7,641 nt of DNA. It comes from Bacteroidota bacterium (GTDB lineage Bacteria > Bacteroidota > Ignavibacteria > Ignavibacteriales > Melioribacteraceae). Below, piece after piece: positions 1-6,868 of the stretch. The stretch is taken from positions 1-7,641 of the forward strand of contig JAMCSN010000267.1 of assembly GCA_023381535.1 (NCBI GenBank). The letters are read 5' to 3'. The notes beneath the pieces are model-generated. The model did no database searches. It was not told where the DNA came from and worked only from the letters and a program-made list of their open reading frames with translations. Position 1 is the stretch's first letter. Every line of letters starts with the position of its first letter. The position numbers and the translations under genes are program-made.

Positions 1-1201
1 TCTTAGTGATTAACGACAAGAAGAGAAGAAGATAATCTCTCAAGTGTCGGGTTATGAGAAAATTTCTCCTGATATTTTCGCGTCCGTTTTCTCCAAGCCT
101 TTTTGCATAATCCGGATTTTGAAGTAATTGTTTTAGTGCGAACGCTGTACCTTCAATTGAATGAGTTAAGAGTCCGGAATACTTATTCGTGATCTGAAGA
201 GGAATGCCGCCGACAGCACCCGCTATTACCGGTTTTGATTTCCAGAGTGCTTCTGCTACGGTAAGACCGAATCCTTCTTTTAAGGATTTTTGAAGTACAA
301 CTGAAGAAGCCCTTTGAAGCGCATTGATTTCTATGTCGCTGGCAGGTGGAAGAAGCAAAAGAAAAATGTCGGGATCGTTTTCAACAATTTCTCGTACATC
401 GTTTAAAACTTTCGCACCTTCGGGATCATCGGTGGCGCCTCCGCCCGCAAGAACGAGCTGACAATCCGCATATTTTTTTACCAATTTAAAAACTTTAACA
501 ACGCCGACCGGATCCTTAAGATAATCGAAGCGGGAAATTTGTGTAACAATCGGCCGTTTCCTATCAATGCCGAATTTTTCCAAAACAGAAGTAATTATTT
601 CATCAGGCAGCTCTTTATTCTTGTCGCTTGTTGGATCGATTGACGGAGAGATCAATACTTGAGGTACTTTCAGTTTTCTTGCGAACGATGGTGCCGAGAA
701 AACGCTTACGTCATACTTATTGATATATTCTTTTAAGAACTGCCATGTGAATAAGTCCGGATTCGAAAAATCAATGTGACATCTCCATATCCAACGGTTG
801 CCGTTGGATTTTTTTGCCAGCACAAGTGCGCACGGTTGAGGATCATGAATGAAAATTATATCTCTATTCAACTCCATTTCGTTTCTGTTCTGCTCGTTTG
901 TATAAAGATAAAGATCAATCTCATCACGAGTGAATGTTACTTGCTGACCATGAAGTGCATTGTGCATCTTCTTAGTTACTTCAAAGAATTTTTCTCCACC
1001 TTTAATAACATCCCAGCACGCATTAACTCCAAGCTCTTTAAGAAGCGGAATCATCCGGGTTAGAATCTCAGCGACTCCTCCTCCAACTGCCGTCGAATTT
1101 ATATTTTGAACCGAAACGTTCTGGAGTTTACCGGCGTAGAGTTCAAGTTCATCAATAACATCCGACCCGACAAATTGTTCGTATTCTCTAAGCTTTGCCA
1201 T
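1..1201 (-). CDS. treT: TreT-type trehalose glycosyltransferring synthase (GT4), 3' end cut by window edge
   Basis: Reading from ATG at 1201-1199, 400 codons stay open to base 1; the stop lies outside. Archaeal TreT proteins are about 410 residues, so only a few residues should be missing. TreT joins NDP-glucose and free glucose into trehalose in the cytoplasm, and archaeal enzymes also run in reverse. Seen in the translation: an N-terminal Rossmann half with the nucleotide-loop motif STAVGGGVAE (36-45), HDPQP (119-123) and WIWRCHID (137-144), all hallmarks of TreT; a second half with RFDYLK holding the GT-B donor-phosphate residues R224 and K229; DDPEG (258-262); and the GT4 EX7E motif in KEGFGLTVAEA (E309, E317). 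An AAGGA ribosome binding site (1213-1209) lies 7 bases before the ATG. The start overlaps the end of the DUF5752 gene by 14 bases. Family assignment is strong. The exact sugar acceptor in bacterial relatives is inferred, since mannosylfructose-phosphate or other disaccharide synthases share the fold. Confidence 0.9.
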   Translation of the reverse strand, partial: MAKLREYEQFVGSDVIDELELYAGKLQNVSVQNINSTAVGGGVAEILTRMIPLLKELGVNACWDVIKGGEKFFEVTKKMHNALHGQQVTFTRDEIDLYLYTNEQNRNEMELNRDIIFIHDPQPCALVLAKKSNGNRWIWRCHIDFSNPDLFTWQFLKEYINKYDVSVFSAPSFARKLKVPQVLISPSIDPTSDKNKELPDEIITSVLEKFGIDRKRPIVTQISRFDYLKDPVGVVKVFKLVKKYADCQLVLAGGGATDDPEGAKVLNDVREIVENDPDIFLLLLPPASDIEINALQRASSVVLQKSLKEGFGLTVAEALWKSKPVIAGAVGGIPLQITNKYSGLLTHSIEGTAFALKQLLQNPDYAKRLGENGRENIRRNFLITRHLRDYLLLFLSLITK

Positions 1202-1865
1202 TCTTATTTCCTTCAAGTTTGTTCATTATCAGTTTGACAAGAGTTTTCCGAAGGTTTTCGATGGTTTGCGTGTATGGATCCAGTTTGCTGAATTCTTCGG
1301 CTAATTTTTCTTCGCCAAGAGATTTCGAAAGCCAAAGCGAAAAGTCGAATTCTTTTTTGTGAAATCTCGCTTCGAACACATGAAAGTAGATCGAATAAAC
1401 CGAAACTTTTTCAAGACACTCCTTGAACTCCTGCAAAGTGTTCGCTACATACTTTGTAGGAAATACGAAGGAACGCGCGCTCATAAAATGAAATTCTTCT
1501 CCTGATGGCGAGTTGTGATGAGGCATTCCTTCTATATCTTCTTGCGCTGTTTTTACAATGTTGATCAATTCAGTTCTGATTTTTTCCAGATCGGAATAAC
1601 GTCTAAGATCGATACTTGCAATTTTCTCACCGAGGAGTTTGTCCTGTAGAGCGCTGGTTATCCAATAAGCAAAGTCGTTTGGTGGTTCCGGCGAGATGTG
1701 CTCGTGTTGTATCAAGTAGTGGTGAGTATGCTGAAAGATTGTCATTGGAGGCACTGCTTTTATACCGGCTAACAGTTCGGACAGATTTTTAGCGCGTCTT
1801 CCCAATAAGAAAATTAAATTCTGCCGGGTATAAAACCGGAAACCGTTTGCTGTTTTGTTATCCAT
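1188..1865 (-). CDS. DUF5752-like protein of unknown function with two tandem related halves
   Basis: A 225-residue soluble protein with no signal peptide or membrane segment. It resembles proteins annotated DUF5752 as I remember them, which often sit beside trehalose or GT4 glycosyltransferase genes; no biochemical role is known to me. Seen directly: residues about 9-104 and 125-213 align as a repeat. Shared landmarks are FxF (9-11 / 125-127), A..L.E (25-30 / 141-146), an H four residues after an I (H46 / H162), FxxW (65-68 / 175-178), a D exactly 18 residues after that W (86 / 196), and a closing helix LEKIR...L / IENLR...L. The first half carries an extra PEPPND loop (59-64). The start ATG lies in an 8-base overlap with the otsB stop (ATGGATAA), and the end overlaps treT by 14 bases. 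Its position between a phosphatase and a trehalose synthase suggests a regulatory or scaffolding role in trehalose metabolism, which is inference only. Confidence 0.8.
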   Translation of the reverse strand: MDNKTANGFRFYTRQNLIFLLGRRAKNLSELLAGIKAVPPMTIFQHTHHYLIQHEHISPEPPNDFAYWITSALQDKLLGEKIASIDLRRYSDLEKIRTELINIVKTAQEDIEGMPHHNSPSGEEFHFMSARSFVFPTKYVANTLQEFKECLEKVSVYSIYFHVFEARFHKKEFDFSLWLSKSLGEEKLAEEFSKLDPYTQTIENLRKTLVKLIMNKLEGNKNGKA

Positions 1866-2676
1866 CAGAATTCCATTGATAATTTCCGTTAACTATTATT
1901 TTTAAGAATTGAAGAACTTCATCTGTATTACGTACAAAATATTTTGCCAAGGTTTTCTTGCTAGATCCCACTTTGACAGTGAGCGAGTTTCTTCCCAAAA
2001 CTTTGAAGGCATCTTCGTCGGTAGTATCGTCTCCCATATAAACTGCGGAATATTTTTTCTTTTGTGCATGAAATGTCCTCAGAACTTTTTGGACAGCCAG
2101 ACCTTTGTTCCACACAATGTTGGGTCTAATTTCCAAAACCTTTTTGCCGTAAGTAATTTTTACAAATGGAAAATACTTCTCAGACATTGATGCTACAAGA
2201 TTTTTGACGACATTAATCTGATCAACCGGAACATTTCTATAATGCACCGTTACCGTATATTTCTTATTTTCAACAAGGACCGAATTAATAGATTTCCCAA
2301 GTACATTCAGTTTTCGTGAAAGCTCATTCAGCAGTGGAAGCATTTTATTAACTTTGGGGTGCACCCAGGTTTTGCCCTTGTAATGAATTTGAAAACCATG
2401 GTTCGAGACTATGGTTAAATTTTTTAAACCTAGAAGACGATTTATGTCTGCGTGAGCTCTGCCGGTGCTGATTACCAATGTTATTTTCTTTTGTTCTGAA
2501 AGTTGTCTCAGCAGTTTTCTCGTTTCAGGAGAGATTACCGCTAAAGCAGGCAGTTTTCTTATAGGTACCAACGTTCCGTCATAATCAAGGAAAAGAAAAA
2601 TTTTTTGAACGTTCTCGAGTTCCTTGAATATGTTTTTCAGCGCTCTTTCTTTACCGTACAAATAAGTTGGTGGCAT
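1858..2676 (-). CDS. otsB: Trehalose-6-phosphate phosphatase (HAD superfamily)
   Basis: Removes phosphate from trehalose-6-phosphate to give trehalose, the second step of the OtsA/OtsB route, in the cytoplasm. The 272 residues match the usual OtsB size. HAD motifs are intact: motif I DYDGT with nucleophile D31 and acid/base D33; motif II ISTGR (69-73); NHG (92-94) at the cap entry; the OtsB-type cap at about 100-185; K191 in WNKG as motif III; and motif IV GDDTTDED (215-222) for Mg2+. The ATG begins 2 bases after the TAA of the upstream synthase, with no clear Shine-Dalgarno sequence, so translation probably depends on re-initiation after that gene. The TAA stop is nested in the start of the next gene. 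Pairing with a trehalose-6-phosphate synthase directly upstream makes the assignment firm. Confidence 0.94.
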   Translation of the reverse strand: MPPTYLYGKERALKNIFKELENVQKIFLFLDYDGTLVPIRKLPALAVISPETRKLLRQLSEQKKITLVISTGRAHADINRLLGLKNLTIVSNHGFQIHYKGKTWVHPKVNKMLPLLNELSRKLNVLGKSINSVLVENKKYTVTVHYRNVPVDQINVVKNLVASMSEKYFPFVKITYGKKVLEIRPNIVWNKGLAVQKVLRTFHAQKKKYSAVYMGDDTTDEDAFKVLGRNSLTVKVGSSKKTLAKYFVRNTDEVLQFLKIIVNGNYQWNSDG

Positions 2677-2678
2677 AA

Positions 2679-4946
2679 TTATTTAGGGTTTTGTAAATCT
2701 TGAGTTATCGGAAGACGTAATCGCGATAACGCATTAATTATGTTCGCAGCCCATCGATAAACATTTCGCTCTTGTAAGACTGCACGCATTCGTTGCATCC
2801 GGTCAGTTCTTTCTTTTGGCTGCATTACTAATGCAGTGTGAATTGCTTCTGCCATTTCTTCAATGCTGTACGGATTGACTATAAGAGCATCTTGTAATTC
2901 CCGTGCTGCACCGGTGAATTGACTGAGGATTAGTATGCCATCTTCATCGTCACGTGAGCCAACAAATTCTTTGGCAACGAGATTCATTCCGTCGTGTAAC
3001 GAAGTTACTAAGCAGATATCCGATGCTTTGTAAAATAAATTAATTTGTTGATGGTCATGATGGGCTTTAAGAAAAACTATTGGTTTCCAATCCTTAGCTT
3101 GAAAGCGCCAATTTATTTTGTCAACAATTTCCTCCAATTCGGCAATCAGATCGTGATAGCGTTTGATATGAGTACGGCTTGGGGCGCCGAGTTCTACAAA
3201 TGTGAAACGTCCGACAAAATCGGGATATTTTTCAAAAAATCTTTCAACAGCTCTAATGCGCTCAACAATTCCTTTAGTATAGTCAATGCGATCTACACCA
3301 ACTCCTATAGTTTCAACATCAAAACCTATTTTTTTAAGAACAATTTCACGTTGAGTTTTCTTGGGAGTTAGTTGGTGAGTTTTATCATGAACTGCATTCG
3401 GGAATGCTATACTGATAGGGAAAGGTCTTACAGAGGTTACAGATCCTTTATGTTCTAGATTAAACTGATCCCAATTGATTTTTGATTCCAGAAAACGATC
3501 GACAGTTTCTAAAAAATTGTTGCAATGAAATTGAATATGAAATCCAACCAGATCCGCACCCAAAAGACCTAACAGAATTTCCTGTTTCCAAGGACAGATT
3601 CCAAATACTTCAGGATTGGGCCATGGGATATGCCAAAACAATGCAACACGAGCATCTGGTCTTTTGGATTTTATTAGAAACGGTAACAAAGCGAAATGAT
3701 AATCCTGAATCAATATTAACGGTTCGGTCTCGTTTTTAATCTCATCAAGCAGAGTTTTAGCAAATTTTTGATTAACAGTTTGATAGCTAATCCAATCTTC
3801 CAAACGAAAAATAGGTCGGGTATGTGTTATATGACAAAGAGGCCAAATTCCTTCATTCGAAAAACCATAATAGTGTCCCTCTTCTTCTTCTTTTGTTAGA
3901 AATATTCGACGGAGTGTGTAAGATGGATCTTCGGGTGGAACAAGTAATTTTCCTTTTGCATCAGAAGTTTCGCGATCAGCGTCTCCGCTTCCATGTGCAA
4001 TCCATACACCGCCGCATGCTCTTAAAATTGGATCTAGTGCAGTTACCAAACCACCTGCCGGTACAACGCATTCTATGTTATTTCCTTGTCGCACATGCAT
4101 GTATGGTTCGCGATTAGAAACTATTATCAGATTCCTGTCAGCAATTTCTTGACGCACATGTTCTTTTAATCGTTCGGCAGTCCAGAGTGAGTCGGATTGC
4201 AAACGTAAACGAGCTTCCTCTTCTGCGCTTGCTCTGGCAATAGATAAACTCTTTGCTAAAAGTGTTACTTCATCTTCTAAGGGTTTTAAAATATCCCCTC
4301 GAGGCAACTTTACGGCTTGATTTGTTTTGCCAATCCTTACGCCTCTCATCCATTTTGCAATTTGAGCAATTGGTCCGGTAATACTCCATCTCACAACCAG
4401 AACAGTTGTAATTATGATAAGCAGTATCTGGATAAGAAGACGCACAAAATTATTTTCCCAAATACCATTTAGCCGTGCGTCTATATAAGAAGCATCATGT
4501 ATAAGTAGGAGAGCACCGACAATCTTATTCTCAATAAGAATTGGAATTGAATATGTATGAACTAACTTATCGTTTACTGTTGTATAAGAAGCAATACTTT
4601 CGCCTCGAATTATAGATTCAGAAACGTGGGTTGTTGAATCCGGGGGATCGGGTAAAAATTTTGTGTCGGACATTAATAATTTGCCGAGACTGTCGTAAAC
4701 AGCTATTCCAAAGAGTTTATCGCGATCGCCGAATCTCTTTACGAAACGTTTTAACCTAGCAGATGATTTTGCTCGCAAAAGTTCTTTAATGGACTCTTGC
4801 AAACTTTCTCCCAAAATAACAGTGCGAACATCCAACTCGTTTGTTAAACGGTTGCGCTCAGTTTGGACTTGCAAATATGAAGAAACAGAAGCAACGAGTG
4901 CCGCTACCAAAACAAGTGAAACAATAAGTCGAAAAGTGATTTTCAT
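2679..4946 (-). CDS. otsA: Membrane-anchored trehalose-6-phosphate synthase (TM-sensor-TM-HAMP-GT20 fusion)
   Basis: Makes trehalose-6-phosphate from NDP-glucose and glucose-6-phosphate. At 755 residues it is about 280 longer than E. coli OtsA (474), all of it N-terminal. Order: TM1 (about 4-24); an extracytoplasmic region (about 25-165) with Cache/PAS-like pieces FGIAVYDSLGKLL and GALLLIHD; TM2 (about 167-187); a HAMP-like linker (about 188-240); a charged coiled-coil stretch (about 225-268); GT20 catalytic domain (272-745). Catalytic residues, numbered by alignment to OtsA: R279 in SNRE, AGGL (297-300), Y359 and W368 in YYGFSNEGIW, D415 in QDYH, H439 in WHIPWP, R553 and K558 in RIDYTKG, D652 and E660 in DGMNLVAKE. 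All are present, so activity is expected. The fused architecture recalls chemoreceptors and sensor kinases with the output replaced by an enzyme; I recall similar HAMP-GT20 proteins in other phyla. The ligand or stimulus is unknown. The region before the ATG is A-rich with no Shine-Dalgarno sequence. First gene of the trehalose operon. Confidence 0.93.
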   Translation of the reverse strand: MKITFRLIVSLVLVAALVASVSSYLQVQTERNRLTNELDVRTVILGESLQESIKELLRAKSSARLKRFVKRFGDRDKLFGIAVYDSLGKLLMSDTKFLPDPPDSTTHVSESIIRGESIASYTTVNDKLVHTYSIPILIENKIVGALLLIHDASYIDARLNGIWENNFVRLLIQILLIIITTVLVVRWSITGPIAQIAKWMRGVRIGKTNQAVKLPRGDILKPLEDEVTLLAKSLSIARASAEEEARLRLQSDSLWTAERLKEHVRQEIADRNLIIVSNREPYMHVRQGNNIECVVPAGGLVTALDPILRACGGVWIAHGSGDADRETSDAKGKLLVPPEDPSYTLRRIFLTKEEEEGHYYGFSNEGIWPLCHITHTRPIFRLEDWISYQTVNQKFAKTLLDEIKNETEPLILIQDYHFALLPFLIKSKRPDARVALFWHIPWPNPEVFGICPWKQEILLGLLGADLVGFHIQFHCNNFLETVDRFLESKINWDQFNLEHKGSVTSVRPFPISIAFPNAVHDKTHQLTPKKTQREIVLKKIGFDVETIGVGVDRIDYTKGIVERIRAVERFFEKYPDFVGRFTFVELGAPSRTHIKRYHDLIAELEEIVDKINWRFQAKDWKPIVFLKAHHDHQQINLFYKASDICLVTSLHDGMNLVAKEFVGSRDDEDGILILSQFTGAARELQDALIVNPYSIEEMAEAIHTALVMQPKERTDRMQRMRAVLQERNVYRWAANIINALSRLRLPITQDLQNPK

Positions 4947-4965
4947 TATTACTTATTTTTTTTGC

Positions 4966-4973
4966 AAACGTTT
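4966..4973. promoter_or_regulatory. AAACGTTT palindrome, possible LacI-type operator
   Basis: A perfect 8-base palindrome with a central CG, within GCAAACGTTTTTT, 19 bases before the start of the sensor-TPS gene. LacI/GalR-family repressors that control sugar genes bind palindromes with a central CG, so this is a candidate operator for the trehalose operon. Eight bases in AT-rich DNA can arise by chance and no regulator gene is in the window. Confidence 0.2.
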
Positions 4974-5100
4974 TTTAAATCCACACACTTACGCTCATTC
5001 CATTCTTGGTTATCATGGTGTACTTAAATAAACATAAATGATAAAACCACAAAAATTCAATCCAAGAGAGTATAAATTAGAGTGTAAGAGCACTTTAGGT

Positions 5101-5116
5101 TTATTTAATTAAATAA
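5101..5116. repeat. 16-base perfect AT-only palindrome after gatA
   Basis: TTATTTAATTAAATAA reads the same on both strands and begins 6 bases after the gatA stop. As RNA it could form only a 6-bp A-U stem around a 4-base loop, and no U-run follows it on the minus strand, so it is not a convincing terminator. It may be a weak protein-binding dyad or chance in AT-rich DNA. Confidence 0.4.
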
Positions 5117-5122
5117 GAAAAA

Positions 5123-6526
5123 CTAAATTATTCTACCAAGTCGTAATAGTTTAAGTTCCTCAAATTGATCCGCCATTAGCTGCATACCGATAGGCAATCC
5201 CTCTTTGTTATTTCCGATGGGGACATTTATTCCCGGGATGCCGGCTAAATTTGCCGAGGTCGTGTATATGTCGCTTAAGTACATTTGAAGCGGGTCGTCG
5301 GATTTTTCTCCGATCTTGAATGCCGCAAATGGGGAAGTGGGGGTAAGTATAACGTCAACTTTTTCAAAAGCTTTGTCGAAATCTTTTTTCAAAAGGCGTC
5401 TGACTTTTTGTGCTTTTCTATAATATGCGTCGTAGTAACCGGCAGATAGAACGTAAGTACCGAGCATGATTCGGCGTTTCACTTCGGCGCCAAATCCGTC
5501 CGAGCGTGAGTTCGTGTACATTGATTGAAGATCACCGGAAAGGTTTGATCTGTATCCGTAGCGCGCGCCGTCGAAACGTGCCAGGTTGGATGATGCCTCA
5601 GCTGTTGTAAGAATGTAATATGTTGCGATCGAGTACTCGGTGTGAGGCAAATCTATTTCTATGATTTCATGCCCTTGTGATTGCAACTTGCCGACTTGAA
5701 CCATTATTAAATCTTTAATCTCGTCGTTCAAACCTTCGGCAAAATATTCTTTCGGCAAACCGATTTTGAATTTTTTGGTTTGTTTTAGTTCGGTCGAAAA
5801 ATCCGGCACATCAATATCCTGACTCGTAGAATCTTTTTCGTCATGACCTGACATAACCGAAAGGACGAGAGAAATGTCGTCGATGCTTTTAGCGAATGGT
5901 CCGATTGTATCGAATGAAGAAGCAAATGCCGTAAGTCCGTAACGCGAAACTCTTCCGTAAGTTGGTTTAAGTCCGTATATGCCGCAGAATGATGCCGGTT
6001 GGCGGATCGATCCGCCAGTATCGGTACCGAGAGAGACATCACATAAATTTGCAGCAACTGCAACAGCAGAACCTCCGCTTGAACCGCCGGGCACGCGTGA
6101 ATGATTAATTGGATTCAGTACAACACCGAAAGCCGAATTTTCATTTGACGATCCCATCGCGAATTCATCGCAATTGGTTTTGCCGATTATAATTGCGTCT
6201 TCATCGATTAATTTTTGAACAGCTGTTGCCGTGTAAAGCGAATGAAAATCTTTCAAAATGTTGGATGAACAAGTGAGCGGTTTGTCTTTCAGAGCAAGAA
6301 CATCTTTAATTGCTATAACCATCCCGGCAAGTTTTCCGGCTAATCTGTTCTTAATCTTTCCTTCGATTAATTCGGCTTGCTGAAGCGAGTCTTCAAAAAC
6401 AAAATTAAATGCGTTCAGATTTTTATTCTGATCAATTCGTTGAAGGAATACAGAAACGTTTTCTTTTAATGAAAGTTTCCCATCACGGATCAAAGCCAGT
6501 TTTTCGGCGTGATTTTTATACGTCAC
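5123..6526 (-). CDS. gatA: Aspartyl/glutamyl-tRNA(Asn/Gln) amidotransferase subunit A
   Basis: Amidase subunit of GatCAB, which converts Glu-tRNA(Gln) (and often Asp-tRNA(Asn)) to the amidated form; GatA releases ammonia from glutamine. Amidase-signature features: K74 in AIKDV, the cis-Ser S149 in PGGSSGGSA and the nucleophile S173 in [10 protein letters not shown], with the K-S-S spacing of S. aureus GatA. Other GatA landmarks: CSSNIL (86-91), [20 protein letters not shown] (115-134), [13 protein letters not shown] (185-197) and a closing GLPIGMQL. The start is GTG at 6526, set by an in-frame TAA 12 bases upstream and by AGAGGT (6543-6538) 11 bases before the GTG. The 467 residues are slightly short: the protein stops at LGRII, a few residues before many family members end, with no sign of a frameshift. 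tatA lies 47 bases upstream and is probably co-transcribed; gatB and gatC are not in the window. Confidence 0.96.
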   Translation of the reverse strand: MTYKNHAEKLALIRDGKLSLKENVSVFLQRIDQNKNLNAFNFVFEDSLQQAELIEGKIKNRLAGKLAGMVIAIKDVLALKDKPLTCSSNILKDFHSLYTATAVQKLIDEDAIIIGKTNCDEFAMGSSNENSAFGVVLNPINHSRVPGGSSGGSAVAVAANLCDVSLGTDTGGSIRQPASFCGIYGLKPTYGRVSRYGLTAFASSFDTIGPFAKSIDDISLVLSVMSGHDEKDSTSQDIDVPDFSTELKQTKKFKIGLPKEYFAEGLNDEIKDLIMVQVGKLQSQGHEIIEIDLPHTEYSIATYYILTTAEASSNLARFDGARYGYRSNLSGDLQSMYTNSRSDGFGAEVKRRIMLGTYVLSAGYYDAYYRKAQKVRRLLKKDFDKAFEKVDVILTPTSPFAAFKIGEKSDDPLQMYLSDIYTTSANLAGIPGINVPIGNNKEGLPIGMQLMADQFEELKLLRLGRII

Positions 6527-6573
6527 TGAAATGATTTACCTCTAGAAAGAATGAAGAATATTTTGATGAAGAG

Positions 6574-6771
6574 TTATTTCTTTTCGTTGCCGTTGTCTTT
6601 CTTATCACCGGCGTTTTTGATATTGTCTTCAACGTCGTTGAGCGCTTTCTTGAATTCGCGCATCCCTTTGCCGATGCCTTGAGCAAGATCCGGAATTTTC
6701 TTAGCACCAAACAAAATCAAGATGACAAAAAGAATGATAAGAAGTTCCCCAGCGCCTAAGTTTCCGAACAT
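6574..6771 (-). CDS. tatA: Twin-arginine translocase subunit TatA/TatE family
   Basis: Small inner-membrane protein that assembles into the pore-forming part of the Tat pathway for folded proteins. The 65 residues have the full TatA layout: short N-terminus, polar E9 at the membrane entrance, one hydrophobic helix (about 9-21), FG hinge (21-22), the amphipathic helix beginning [14 protein letters not shown] (P27), and a charged lysine/aspartate-rich tail from about 45. Its length and single helix fit TatA/E; TatB is usually longer. The start is well set by AGAGGA (6781-6776) 4 bases before the ATG. No tatC is in the window. It lies between purQ and gatA, with a likely own promoter in the gap before it. 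Confidence 0.95.
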   Translation of the reverse strand: MFGNLGAGELLIILFVILILFGAKKIPDLAQGIGKGMREFKKALNDVEDNIKNAGDKKDNGNEKK

Positions 6772-6795
6772 GTTTTCCTCTTTATATTATTCTTA

Positions 6796-6801
6796 ATTAT
6801 A
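6796..6801 (-). promoter_or_regulatory. Possible -10 box (TATAAT) for tatA-gatA
   Basis: An exact TATAAT on the minus strand, 24 bases before the tatA ATG and just upstream of its ribosome binding site. No good -35 stands at 17 bases; TTGAAC (6827-6822) lies 20 bases away, which is too long for a standard sigma70 site. AT-rich context makes a chance match possible. Confidence 0.3.
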
Positions 6802-6815
6802 ACGCTACAATATTT

Positions 6816-6845
6816 ACGATTGTTCAAAATAAACTAAACAATCGT
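6816..6845. repeat. Perfect 9-bp inverted repeat between purQ and tatA
   Basis: Arms ACGATTGTT (6816-6824) and AACAATCGT (6837-6845) flank a 12-base AT-rich loop. It could be a regulator-binding dyad overlapping the -35 region of a tatA promoter, or an RNA hairpin after purQ. On the minus strand no U-run follows the stem, so a classical intrinsic terminator for purQ is not supported; on the plus strand a TTTATTT follows. Confidence 0.6.
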
Positions 6846-6868
6846 TTATTTAGTACTGGCTAATAGTA

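Larger units (their letters stand above)
4947..5122 (-). promoter_or_regulatory. 176-base intergenic region with the probable promoter of the trehalose operon
   Basis: AT-rich gap between the gatA stop and the sensor-TPS start, the only place in the left part with room for a promoter. On the minus strand the best sigma70-like pair I find is TTGGAT (5065-5060), a 16-base spacer, then TATCAT (5043-5038); the -35 match is poor. A second box, TATACT (5074-5069), has no good -35. No exact Bacteroidetes-type TAnnTTTG box was seen. A promoter at 5038 would leave a leader of about 85 bases that contains the AAACGTTT palindrome. No gene or RNA is recognisable here. Exact boxes are tentative; that a promoter lies here is more likely than not. 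Confidence 0.35.

Noticed and set aside
776..1063. Plus-strand open frame of 95 codons
   Set aside because: Lies opposite the clearly coding treT frame; low-complexity composition, no family motif.
1909..2190. Plus-strand open frame of 93 codons
   Set aside because: Antisense to otsB across its HAD motif IV; no recognisable features.
3045..4117. Three plus-strand open frames (3045-3371, 3482-3739, 3824-4117)
   Set aside because: All are antisense to the conserved GT20 catalytic domain and look like shadows of its codon pattern.
4981..5024. Short minus-strand frame starting near 5017 in the otsA leader (about 13 codons), possible leader peptide
   Set aside because: No ribosome binding site, no regulatory codon run, and no paired stems to support attenuation.
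4789..5031. Plus-strand open frame of 80 codons reaching into the intergenic region
   Set aside because: Mostly antisense to the TM1 coding part of the sensor-TPS gene; no start context or family resemblance.
5101..5116. AT-only palindrome as terminator of gatA
   Set aside because: Six A-U pairs at most and no following U-run on the minus strand.
5785..6063. Minus-strand 92-codon frame inside gatA
   Set aside because: Out of frame with the intact GatA sequence, which has all its motifs here.
6516..6710. Minus-strand 64-codon frame overlapping tatA and gatA starts
   Set aside because: Shifted frame of tatA; the TatA frame carries the complete family pattern and a good ribosome binding site.
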